Positions 7,555 through 12,623 of a stretch of DNA of 12,623 bases are shown here, in pieces. The notes beneath the pieces are model-generated. The model did not search any database, was not told the origin of the DNA, and worked only from the letters and a program-made list of their open reading frames with translations. The stretch lies in the NCBI GenBank assembly GCA_964469815.1, contig CAYXZC010000055.1, forward strand, positions 1 through 12,623. The letters are read 5' to 3'. Source of the DNA: MGBC163016 sp964469815. Lineage in GTDB: Bacteria > Actinomycetota > Coriobacteriia > Coriobacteriales > Eggerthellaceae. The position numbers and the translations under genes were made by a program. Position 1 is the stretch's first letter. The number at the start of each line of letters is the position of its first letter.

Positions 7555-8040
7555 GTGGACGTTTTGATAGATCTTGAATACGCACCCGTACAGCCGGACG
7601 GTTCTAGCACGGACCCGGCCTTTGTGGAAGAGGTTGCAACGTTCGCGATGTCGTCCTTGGATCTGCCGGGAAACACAGAGGTCTCCATCACGTTTGTCGA
7701 TGATGAGAGGATGGCGTATCTGAACGAGGAATACCGCGGGCATGTCGGGCCTACGGATGTCCTTTCGTTCGAGTGCGACAATATCGAGGATGATTTCGCA
7801 ACGCCTTTGGATGAGGTCTATTCTTTGGGGGATATCGTCATAGCCCCCGATGTTGCCTATCGACAATCTGTAGAGTTCGAAAGCACCTATAGGGAAGAGC
7901 TCGCGCTGCTCATCATCCACGGTATACTTCACCTTGCAGGATTCGATCATATAGAAGATGATGAAGCCATCGAAATGGAGCGAAAGCAGAAGGAGATACT
8001 CGCTGAGCTTTCCGATCTGATCTCCGGACGCGTTCTTTAG
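7555..8040 (+). CDS. ybeY: Endoribonuclease YbeY (rRNA maturation factor)
   Basis: YbeY is a zinc metalloenzyme needed for 16S rRNA 3'-end maturation and 70S ribosome quality control. The hallmark HGILHLAGFDH is at residues 122-132, with the three zinc-binding histidines at 122, 126 and 132. GPTDVLSFE and GDIVIAPDVA, the other conserved blocks, precede it. At 161 residues the length is normal. The GTG start at 7555 is fixed by AAGGAG at 7543-7548, six bases upstream. It follows phoH by 57 bases, an arrangement conserved across many phyla, and probably shares its transcript. Confidence 0.95.
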   Translation: MDVLIDLEYAPVQPDGSSTDPAFVEEVATFAMSSLDLPGNTEVSITFVDDERMAYLNEEYRGHVGPTDVLSFECDNIEDDFATPLDEVYSLGDIVIAPDVAYRQSVEFESTYREELALLIIHGILHLAGFDHIEDDEAIEMERKQKEILAELSDLISGRVL

Positions 8041-8054
8041 AGAATGGGCTGACC

Positions 8055-8489
8055 ATGGAAAGACGCGATACGAGCATGGATGAGGGCAGATGCGGCGATG
8101 AGGTCTACCACGCCGGAGAGCGCAGGGATTTCACCGTAAGGGGCTCTTTCCTGTATGCATTCGATGGGATCGCATATGCTTTCAAGACGCAGCGCAATCT
8201 CAAGATACATCTGTCCATCGGTATCCTTGCAATAGTCATTGGCCTTCTGCTTCAGATAGATGCTCCTTCGTGGATGGCCGTTGTGATATGCATCTTCTCG
8301 ATGTTCTCAGCCGAGCTTTTGAACACCGCTGTTGAATCGGTCGTCGATATGGTGTGTCCCGAATGGAAGGAGCTTGCCAAGCGTGCGAAGGACTGCGCTG
8401 CTGGTGCCGTTTGCATCGTCGCGTTCGGCTCTGTCGTTGTAGGCTTGATCGTATTCATACCGAAGATATTAGCGCTCGTTCTCTCTTGA
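8055..8489 (+). CDS. dgkA: DgkA-family lipid kinase (undecaprenol or diacylglycerol kinase)
   Basis: This is a small integral membrane kinase. In Gram-positives this family usually phosphorylates undecaprenol, feeding the lipid carrier pool for peptidoglycan and wall polymers; the E. coli relative uses diacylglycerol. The signature AELLNTAVESVVD lies at 86-98, including Glu87, Asn90, Glu94 and Asp98. Three hydrophobic helices are visible at about 53-68, 73-90 and 112-142, with KDCAAGAV before the last. A hydrophilic, charged stretch of about 30 residues precedes the conserved SFLYAFDGIAYAF. ATG 8055 has no clear ribosome site; ATG 8076 (Met8) is an alternative. It lies 14 bases after ybeY and 19 before era, the common ybeY-dgkA-era order. 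Substrate is inferred from family, not seen. Confidence 0.9.
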   Translation: MERRDTSMDEGRCGDEVYHAGERRDFTVRGSFLYAFDGIAYAFKTQRNLKIHLSIGILAIVIGLLLQIDAPSWMAVVICIFSMFSAELLNTAVESVVDMVCPEWKELAKRAKDCAAGAVCIVAFGSVVVGLIVFIPKILALVLS

Positions 8490-8508
8490 CGGATAGAAAG
8501 CAGCTTTC

Positions 8509-9462
8509 ATGGATCTTGATGCATACTTCGAGGCCAACCCGATGGGGGGTAGCGATCCTTACGGAACCTCGCCTGATTTCAGGTCGGGATTCATCTCTTT
8601 GATCGGACGCCCTAATGCCGGCAAATCCACGCTCGTCAATGCGATCATGGGTGAGAAGATAGCGATCACCTCGAACACCCCCCAAACCACCAGACGTCGT
8701 TTAAGCGCTGTGCTGTCCTTGGACGATGCCCAGATGGTCTTCGTCGATACCCCCGGCATCCATAAGCCCAAAGATGCTCTGGGTGACACCCTGAACGCGG
8801 CTGCTATAGGCTCTCTTGAGGATGTCGATGTCATATCGATGTTGATCGATTCATCCAAGACGGTTGGTAGTGGTGATGAGTGGGTCGCATCCCAGCTCGA
8901 GAGCGTCGCATCTCCGAAGATCTGCGTTCTGTCGAAGACGGATCTGGTCGATGGGAAGGCTCTCTCAGAGCAGGTCTCCAAGATCGAGAGCCTTGCGGAT
9001 TGGAGCGCTGTCGTAGCCCTATCTGCGAAGACCGGTTATAACATCGATGCGTTCCTAGAGGAGATATACGGCCTTCTCCCTCAAGGTCCTGCATGGTTCC
9101 CAAAGGATATGCGAAGCGACCAAAGTGATGAGATGATGGTGGCCGAGTTCATCCGCGAGAAGATATTGCGGGAATTTAGGGACGAGGTGCCGCATTCTGT
9201 CGGTGTGTGCACCGAAGAGATGCAATATGTGAGAAGAAGCGATCTCTACCGCATTTTCGCATCGATCTATGTCGAGCGCGAGAGCCAAAAGGGCATCATC
9301 ATCGGCAAGGGTGGCTCTTCCATCAAGCGCATCGGCACTCAGGCACGCCATGAGCTCGAGAGGCTCTTAGGAGCGAAGGTGTTCCTCGATCTGAAGGTGA
9401 AGGTTAAGCGCAACTGGCGCAAGGACGAATCCCAAATCAGACGATTGGGTTACATCGATTGA
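8509..9462 (+). CDS. era: GTPase Era
   Basis: Era is a GTPase that binds the 3' end of 16S rRNA and helps assemble the 30S subunit. G1 is GRPNAGKST at 33-41, the G2 region TTRRR follows at about 60-64, G3 is DTPG at 80-83, G4 reads SKTD at 142-145 in place of NKxD, and G5 is SAK at 172-174. The C-terminal KH domain includes GIIIGKGGSSIKRIG. At 317 residues it is about 20 longer than usual at the N-terminus: the core begins at FRSGFISLIG (24-33), and the first 23 residues are not conserved. ATG 8509 has only a weak AGAAAG upstream; ATG 8542 (Met12) is preceded by CGAGG at a good distance, so the true start could be there. Neighbours ybeY and dgkA fit the assignment. Confidence 0.95.
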   Translation: MDLDAYFEANPMGGSDPYGTSPDFRSGFISLIGRPNAGKSTLVNAIMGEKIAITSNTPQTTRRRLSAVLSLDDAQMVFVDTPGIHKPKDALGDTLNAAAIGSLEDVDVISMLIDSSKTVGSGDEWVASQLESVASPKICVLSKTDLVDGKALSEQVSKIESLADWSAVVALSAKTGYNIDAFLEEIYGLLPQGPAWFPKDMRSDQSDEMMVAEFIREKILREFRDEVPHSVGVCTEEMQYVRRSDLYRIFASIYVERESQKGIIIGKGGSSIKRIGTQARHELERLLGAKVFLDLKVKVKRNWRKDESQIRRLGYID

Positions 9463-9486
9463 TGGATCGGATCGACGATGGCGAAG

Positions 9487-9492
9487 TATAAT
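9487..9492 (+). promoter_or_regulatory. TATAAT -10 box upstream of the zinc-ribbon/PASTA gene
   Basis: A perfect TATAAT lies in the 80-base gap after era, 51 bases before the ATG at 9543. A good -35 at 16-18 bases is not apparent; a TTGATG at 9459-9464 is too distant (22 bases). It suggests that the PASTA gene and recO can be transcribed apart from era. Confidence 0.5.
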
Positions 9493-9542
9493 ATAGTCAA
9501 GGAAATGCAGCATAAACGTAGTATCAGGAGAGATTGACGATA

Positions 9543-11033
9543 ATGATCTGCCCGTATTGTGGAACCGAGAACAGAGCCTTGGCCAAGTTTTGCGACTATT
9601 GCGGCGCAGAGCTTCCCACTGTGGCACCCGAAGCCCATGAGATGTTCGATGATGACAGCTTCCTTGTCGAGGGCGAAGATGCCATCACACTCGATCTTCA
9701 GGGTCTGGAGCGCATGGTGGATTCCAGCAATTCAGGGGTCATGTTCGATGATGGTATATCTGCCGCGTCCAACGCGGATATCTATGATGGATACACCGAT
9801 ACCATCCCGCTCGATCAGAGCACCTCTGTGCTGGATCAGACGTTTCGTGCTTCGAATGGCGATGCGTATGGGAATGCCGGCAGGGATGATATCTACACTA
9901 CGCAGACCATCCCGCTACAAAGCGCCTCTGCATATGAGACCGCGCAGTTCCCAAGCGTTGCCACGGCTCCTATGAAGGATGGCTCGAAAGCCGTATCGGA
10001 TATCGGTGCCTATAGCTCTCAGGCGAAGACCTTCAGTGTCGATGGCAAAGAGACCAAGCCTTCGAAGAGCGCTTCGGTGAGAAAGAGGCTCATCGCGGGT
10101 GTGATCGCAGGGATAGCCTTGATAGCGCTCATCGCTGCCGGGTTCATCACATATTCCCTCCAGCTTTGGGGCGGCATCTCCGTTCCCGATGTGGTGCGCC
10201 AGACCGAGGATGCGGCTGTGCAGAATCTTGAGGCTGCAGGATTTACCGTTGATGTCGAATATGTCGTCTCCGATGATGTGCAGGGTATCGTCGTCTCGAC
10301 CAATCCAAGCGCCGGTACACGCATCGACCAGGGTTCTCTGGTCGTCATCTCTGTGTCCATCGCTCGCATCGTCCCTGATATCGTAGGGCTCTCACAAGAA
10401 GAGGCAGCATCGGCTCTTTCAGAGGCCGGATACGCCGATGTGGAGTTCGTCACCCAAAAATCCAACGAGGCCGAAGGAAGCGTGCTGGCTGTCGATCCTC
10501 CTGCTGGCACTGAGGCAACGAGCGACGCTCACATCACGGTCACAGTGGCCGAACCTTTCCGTGTTCCAAGCGTTGAGGGCATGACGCGCGATGAGGCGAT
10601 AGCGGCTCTTGAAGCGGAGGGATATACGGTCAAGACGGTCTCCTATATCACAGAGGATATCCAAGAGGGGATGGCTGTATCGACTGACCCTGCTGCCGGA
10701 ACTGTTCTTGCCTCGGGATCCGAGGTGGTATTGAACGTTGCGCACAACCGCTCAACCGAGCTCATCGATGCCACACGTGCGTTCTTCTCATCATCCAAGC
10801 AGTTCTCGATCAATGGTATGAGCTATGAGCTTACGAGCATCGATGGCGTTAGCTACAAAGGATCGGATACTTGCGCGTTCACGATAACGGCGAGACCCTT
10901 TGAGACCCATACATGGCTCTTCGGGGAAACGGAGACGCGTTATGGTAACAACGAGAGCATCTCGGGCACCATCGTGTTCAATGCCGATAACTCCATCAAG
11001 TCGACCGATCCGGCGATCAAGCGGATCGGATAG
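9543..11033 (+). CDS. Zinc-ribbon, single-pass membrane protein with three PASTA repeats
   Basis: The 496-residue protein begins with a four-cysteine zinc ribbon (Cys3, Cys6, Cys17, Cys20). A long, acidic, Ser/Thr-rich, probably disordered stretch follows (about 25-175), with a TIPL motif repeated at 87-90 and 122-125. A basic patch (VRKR) and one membrane helix (about 183-205) lead to three PASTA repeats (about 212-274, 275-340 and 341-407) and a C-terminal domain of about 90 residues that I do not recognise. Basic residues before the helix place the ribbon inside and the PASTA repeats outside. PASTA domains bind peptidoglycan fragments or muropeptides in PknB/Stk kinases and some penicillin-binding proteins, so a wall-sensing or anchoring role is inferred. 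No kinase, transpeptidase or other catalytic domain is present. ATG 9543 is chosen because ribbons of this type open MxCPxCG; AGGAG at 9526-9530 is 12 bases away, while TTG 9534 would be only three bases from it. recO follows after two bases. Confidence 0.88.
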   Translation: MICPYCGTENRALAKFCDYCGAELPTVAPEAHEMFDDDSFLVEGEDAITLDLQGLERMVDSSNSGVMFDDGISAASNADIYDGYTDTIPLDQSTSVLDQTFRASNGDAYGNAGRDDIYTTQTIPLQSASAYETAQFPSVATAPMKDGSKAVSDIGAYSSQAKTFSVDGKETKPSKSASVRKRLIAGVIAGIALIALIAAGFITYSLQLWGGISVPDVVRQTEDAAVQNLEAAGFTVDVEYVVSDDVQGIVVSTNPSAGTRIDQGSLVVISVSIARIVPDIVGLSQEEAASALSEAGYADVEFVTQKSNEAEGSVLAVDPPAGTEATSDAHITVTVAEPFRVPSVEGMTRDEAIAALEAEGYTVKTVSYITEDIQEGMAVSTDPAAGTVLASGSEVVLNVAHNRSTELIDATRAFFSSSKQFSINGMSYELTSIDGVSYKGSDTCAFTITARPFETHTWLFGETETRYGNNESISGTIVFNADNSIKSTDPAIKRIG

Positions 11034-11035
11034 CC

Positions 11036-11845
11036 TTGGCAAGCCCTACCTATAAAGCGAGGGGGATCGTTCTTAGGAAGACGCGGCTGGGTGAGAGCGA
11101 CCTTATCGTCGAGGTGATGGACGAGAGCGGAAAGAAGCTCAAACTGGTTGCCAAAGGGGCTCGCAAGCCTGCATCCCGTATGTCGGCGCATCTGGAGCTC
11201 TTCAACGTGTGCGATCTTCTTTGCGTCAAGGGTAAGAGCTTGGATATCGTGAAGGAGTCGCGTTTGGTCTCATCCCGTACAGCTTTGATGTGCGATCCTT
11301 CCAAGAATGCCGCCTGTGGCACTATCGCAGAGCTGCTCTGCTCCATCACTCAGATTTCCCTCGAGCAACCCAGACTCTTCGATATGACATCCTCTGCATT
11401 CGATGCGATAGATGGATGCGAACCCTCATCCATACCGCTTCTCCTTGCAGCTGATATCTTGAAGACTGTCTCCTCATCGGGCTTTCGTCCAGTGCTTCAA
11501 GAATGCGTTGTTTGCGGACAGTCCATGATGGATGGATCTGAGATCGAAGGCGATATATCCAAGATGCGCGCATCGGATCGCGATATTCGGTTCTCCTATT
11601 CGGAGGGTGGATGCGTTTGCGCACGATGTGCGAGCGAGAGCGAATGCGTTTGGTTGGCGAAAAGCAGCGTTGTCCTTGCGCATCGCCTGCTCTATGCGCG
11701 CTTCAACGATATCCTTTGCATGCGTGTAGAGGATGATACTGTCTTCGAGCTCTTGCAGATGCTTCAGATGTGGGTGGTCATGCATGTGGGCGTGAAGCTG
11801 AAGTCGCTCGGATTCTTCATGGATATCCATTACATGCGCAACTGA
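11036..11845 (+). CDS. recO: DNA repair protein RecO
   Basis: RecO acts with RecR to load RecA onto SSB-coated single-stranded DNA in the RecFOR recombination pathway, and anneals complementary strands. The N-terminal OB fold has the family signature TYKARGIVLRKTRLGESDLI and LVAKGARKP. A helical middle section is followed by a four-cysteine zinc finger made by CVVC (157, 160) and CARC (195, 198); Cys193 is additional. The last region ends in LKSLGFFMD. At 269 residues it is full length. The start is TTG 11036, two bases after the PASTA gene stop, with only a weak CGGAT upstream, so it probably depends on translational coupling to that gene. No terminator is seen after it. Confidence 0.93.
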   Translation: MASPTYKARGIVLRKTRLGESDLIVEVMDESGKKLKLVAKGARKPASRMSAHLELFNVCDLLCVKGKSLDIVKESRLVSSRTALMCDPSKNAACGTIAELLCSITQISLEQPRLFDMTSSAFDAIDGCEPSSIPLLLAADILKTVSSSGFRPVLQECVVCGQSMMDGSEIEGDISKMRASDRDIRFSYSEGGCVCARCASESECVWLAKSSVVLAHRLLYARFNDILCMRVEDDTVFELLQMLQMWVVMHVGVKLKSLGFFMDIHYMRN

Positions 11846-11904
11846 TGCATGTTCGCTCTTCACATCGACCACGAGCCGCCGACCCATATTCTCAGGCTAT
11901 ATGC

Positions 11905-11933
11905 TTGAAACTTCATGTCCGCTTATATATACT
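11905..11933 (+). promoter_or_regulatory. Promoter of rpsO
   Basis: TTGAAA (11905-11910, 5/6), a 17-base spacer and TATACT (11928-11933, 5/6), in an AT-rich stretch unlike its surroundings. Transcription would begin near 11940, leaving an untranslated leader of about 130 bases. The gap between recO and this promoter (11846-11904) shows nothing else. Confidence 0.8.
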
Positions 11934-11939
11934 TTTAAG

Positions 11940-12046
11940 GCTGCGCTTTTCAACGTGCAGCGGATTTCCAACTTGGCTTGCATGTTCCACCGACTTGTTC
12001 GCCCAGTTGGGATTTCAGATCAAAAGAGCTGCTCGGGGTTAGCAGC
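11940..12046 (+). promoter_or_regulatory. Structured 5' leader of rpsO (candidate S15 autoregulatory element)
   Basis: Three stems can be drawn by hand. H1 pairs 11940-11946 with 11955-11961 (7 bp with one G-U, 8-base loop). H2 pairs 11966-11973 with 12005-12012 (8 bp with one G-U), then after a T/C mismatch 11975-11977 with 12001-12003 (3 bp). H3 pairs GCTGCT at 12028-12033 with AGCAGC at 12041-12046 around a CGGGGTT loop and ends ten bases before the ribosome site. Ribosomal protein S15 represses its own translation through mRNA structures in several bacteria, with unrelated architectures. That this leader does so is inferred; pairing was judged by eye without energies. Confidence 0.5.
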
Positions 12047-12069
12047 GAAGAGGAAAGGTGGCTTTTGGA

Positions 12070-12357
12070 ATGGCCAATAAGTACAGCATCACAAAAGATG
12101 AAGTAGCGCAGATCATCAAGGATTATGGCAAAGGGGAAGCGGATTCCGGCAGCGCAGAGGTTCAGGTGGCGATACTCACCGAGCGCATCTCGAATCTGAC
12201 CGAGCACCTTAAGGTGCATAAGAAGGACAACCACACCCGCCGCGGTCTTCGCAAGCTCATCGGTAAAAGGCGCGGGCTTTTGAAATACATCAAGAACCGC
12301 AACATCGATGAATACCGTGAGCTCATCAAGAAGCTCGGCATCCGCGACAACATCTAA
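12070..12357 (+). CDS. rpsO: 30S ribosomal protein S15 (uS15)
   Basis: S15 is a primary binder of the 16S rRNA central domain and forms the B4 bridge to 23S rRNA. The conserved core is clear: GSAEVQVAILTERI, LTEHLKVHKKDNHTRRGL and the LIGKRRGLLKYIK helix, ending in a YRELIKKLGIR-type tail. It has 95 residues, slightly longer than the usual 89 because of extra residues at the N-terminus (MANKYS). ATG 12070 is preferred over GTG 12058: AAGGTGG at 12055-12061 is a ribosome site eight bases upstream, and the first residues after it fit the family. It has its own strong promoter, a structured leader and an intrinsic terminator, so it can be a single-gene unit ahead of pnp. Confidence 0.96.
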   Translation: MANKYSITKDEVAQIIKDYGKGEADSGSAEVQVAILTERISNLTEHLKVHKKDNHTRRGLRKLIGKRRGLLKYIKNRNIDEYRELIKKLGIRDNI

Positions 12358-12372
12358 GCGTGAGATCGTGAT

Positions 12373-12403
12373 AACGAAGCCCGCAAAAGCGGGTTTCGTT
12401 TTA
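12373..12403 (+). terminator. Rho-independent terminator after rpsO
   Basis: AACGAAGCCCGC (12373-12384) pairs with GCGGGTTTCGTT (12389-12400) through 12 bp with a single G-U, around an AAAA loop. The stem ends in a short T run (TTTT at 12399-12402). It is 15 bases after the rpsO stop and would end or attenuate transcription before pnp. Confidence 0.9.
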
Positions 12404-12433
12404 CTTACGGATGGCTCGCATAGGGCGATGCCG

Positions 12434-12466
12434 TTCGTGTCCGCAGGTAGGATATCTGCTGACGAA
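12434..12466 (+). promoter_or_regulatory. Possible hairpin in the pnp leader
   Basis: TTCGT (12434-12438) can pair with ACGAA (12462-12466) and, inside an asymmetric internal loop, GCAG (12443-12446) with CTGC (12456-12459). In E. coli the pnp leader forms a hairpin cut by RNase III that permits autoregulation by PNPase. The stem here is short and the parallel is only suggestive. No convincing separate pnp promoter was found between 12404 and 12512. Confidence 0.3.
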
Positions 12467-12512
12467 GAAGCTTGCAGGCAATGAGGCTTGCGAGGAGGAA
12501 AGAGAAAGAAAC

Positions 12513-12623
12513 ATGGCAAAGATCGTAGAAGAGTTCGAACTTTACGGAAAATCCTATAGGTTCGAAACAGGAGAGCTGGCAAAGCAGGCAACAGGAGCGG
12601 TTCTCGTCACCTGCGGAGAGACA
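12513..12623 (+). CDS. pnp: Polyribonucleotide nucleotidyltransferase (PNPase), N-terminal part
   Basis: PNPase degrades RNA from the 3' end by phosphorolysis and takes part in RNA turnover. Only the first 37 codons lie in the window, with no stop. They match the start of the first RNase PH domain: a short N-terminal strand (EFELYGKSYRFETGELAKQA), then TGAVLVTCGET, which resembles the family's conserved GAVLVT block. ATG 12513 follows AGGAGG at 12493-12498, with a rather long spacer of 14 bases rich in A and G. The rpsO-pnp order is very widely conserved and supports the assignment. Confidence 0.92.
   Translation, partial: MAKIVEEFELYGKSYRFETGELAKQATGAVLVTCGET

Noticed and set aside
8486..8491. 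TTGACG resembling a -35 box before era
   Set aside because: No -10-like hexamer at 16-18 bases; the position falls on the era start codon.
9454..9480. Inverted repeat (ATCGAT...ATCGA) after era as a terminator
   Set aside because: Pairing is short and ambiguous, and no T run follows.
1..12623. Mobile elements, CRISPR arrays, tRNA or rRNA genes
   Set aside because: No transposase, integrase, spaced repeats or tRNA-like cloverleaf was found; every gap over 100 bases was read through and holds only the regulatory sites listed.
1..12623. Apparent richness in GATC, GATATC and CGAT words as a modification or binding signal
   Set aside because: They follow from heavy use of GAT (Asp), ATC (Ile) and CGC/CGT codons in acidic proteins; no clustering in non-coding DNA was seen.

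Overview
This is a compact housekeeping stretch from a Gram-positive, moderate-GC bacterium. The best guess is Actinomycetota, class Coriobacteriia. That placement is an inference from three things: hrcA-dnaJ stands apart from dnaK-grpE, a zinc-ribbon/PASTA membrane protein sits between era and recO, and TTG/GTG starts are common. No marker gene in the window settles the genus. All supported genes are on the + strand, and no mobile element, CRISPR array, tRNA or rRNA was found. A run of 10 Ns (987-996) shows this is a draft scaffold.

Layout. (1) Positions 1-101 hold the tail of an unidentified membrane protein; dusB (tRNA dihydrouridine synthase, interrupted by the N gap) and hemW (radical-SAM heme chaperone) follow. 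(2) The hemW-hrcA gap (2166-2305) carries a CIRCE operator overlapping two candidate promoters. It is followed by hrcA (heat-shock repressor), dnaJ (type I co-chaperone), rsmE (16S rRNA m3U1498 methyltransferase) and mtaB (tRNA methylthiotransferase; overlaps rsmE by ATGA). (3) phoH starts inside the end of mtaB, with an extended -10 six bases before its ATG, so it may be leaderless. ybeY, a DgkA-family lipid kinase and era follow. (4) A TATAAT box precedes a 496-aa protein with an N-terminal zinc ribbon, one membrane segment, three PASTA repeats and an unrecognised C-terminal domain; recO is 2 bases behind it. (5) A strong promoter and a structured leader precede rpsO, followed by an intrinsic terminator, a leader with a possible hairpin, and the first 37 codons of pnp, which run off the window.

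Functionally the genes cover ribosome and RNA maturation (dusB, rsmE, mtaB, ybeY, era, rpsO, pnp, probably phoH), protein folding under heat stress (hrcA, dnaJ), DNA repair (recO), heme delivery (hemW) and envelope lipid carrier metabolism (DgkA). The zinc-ribbon/PASTA protein is the least understood gene. The CIRCE element and the rpsO leader are the clearest regulatory sites.
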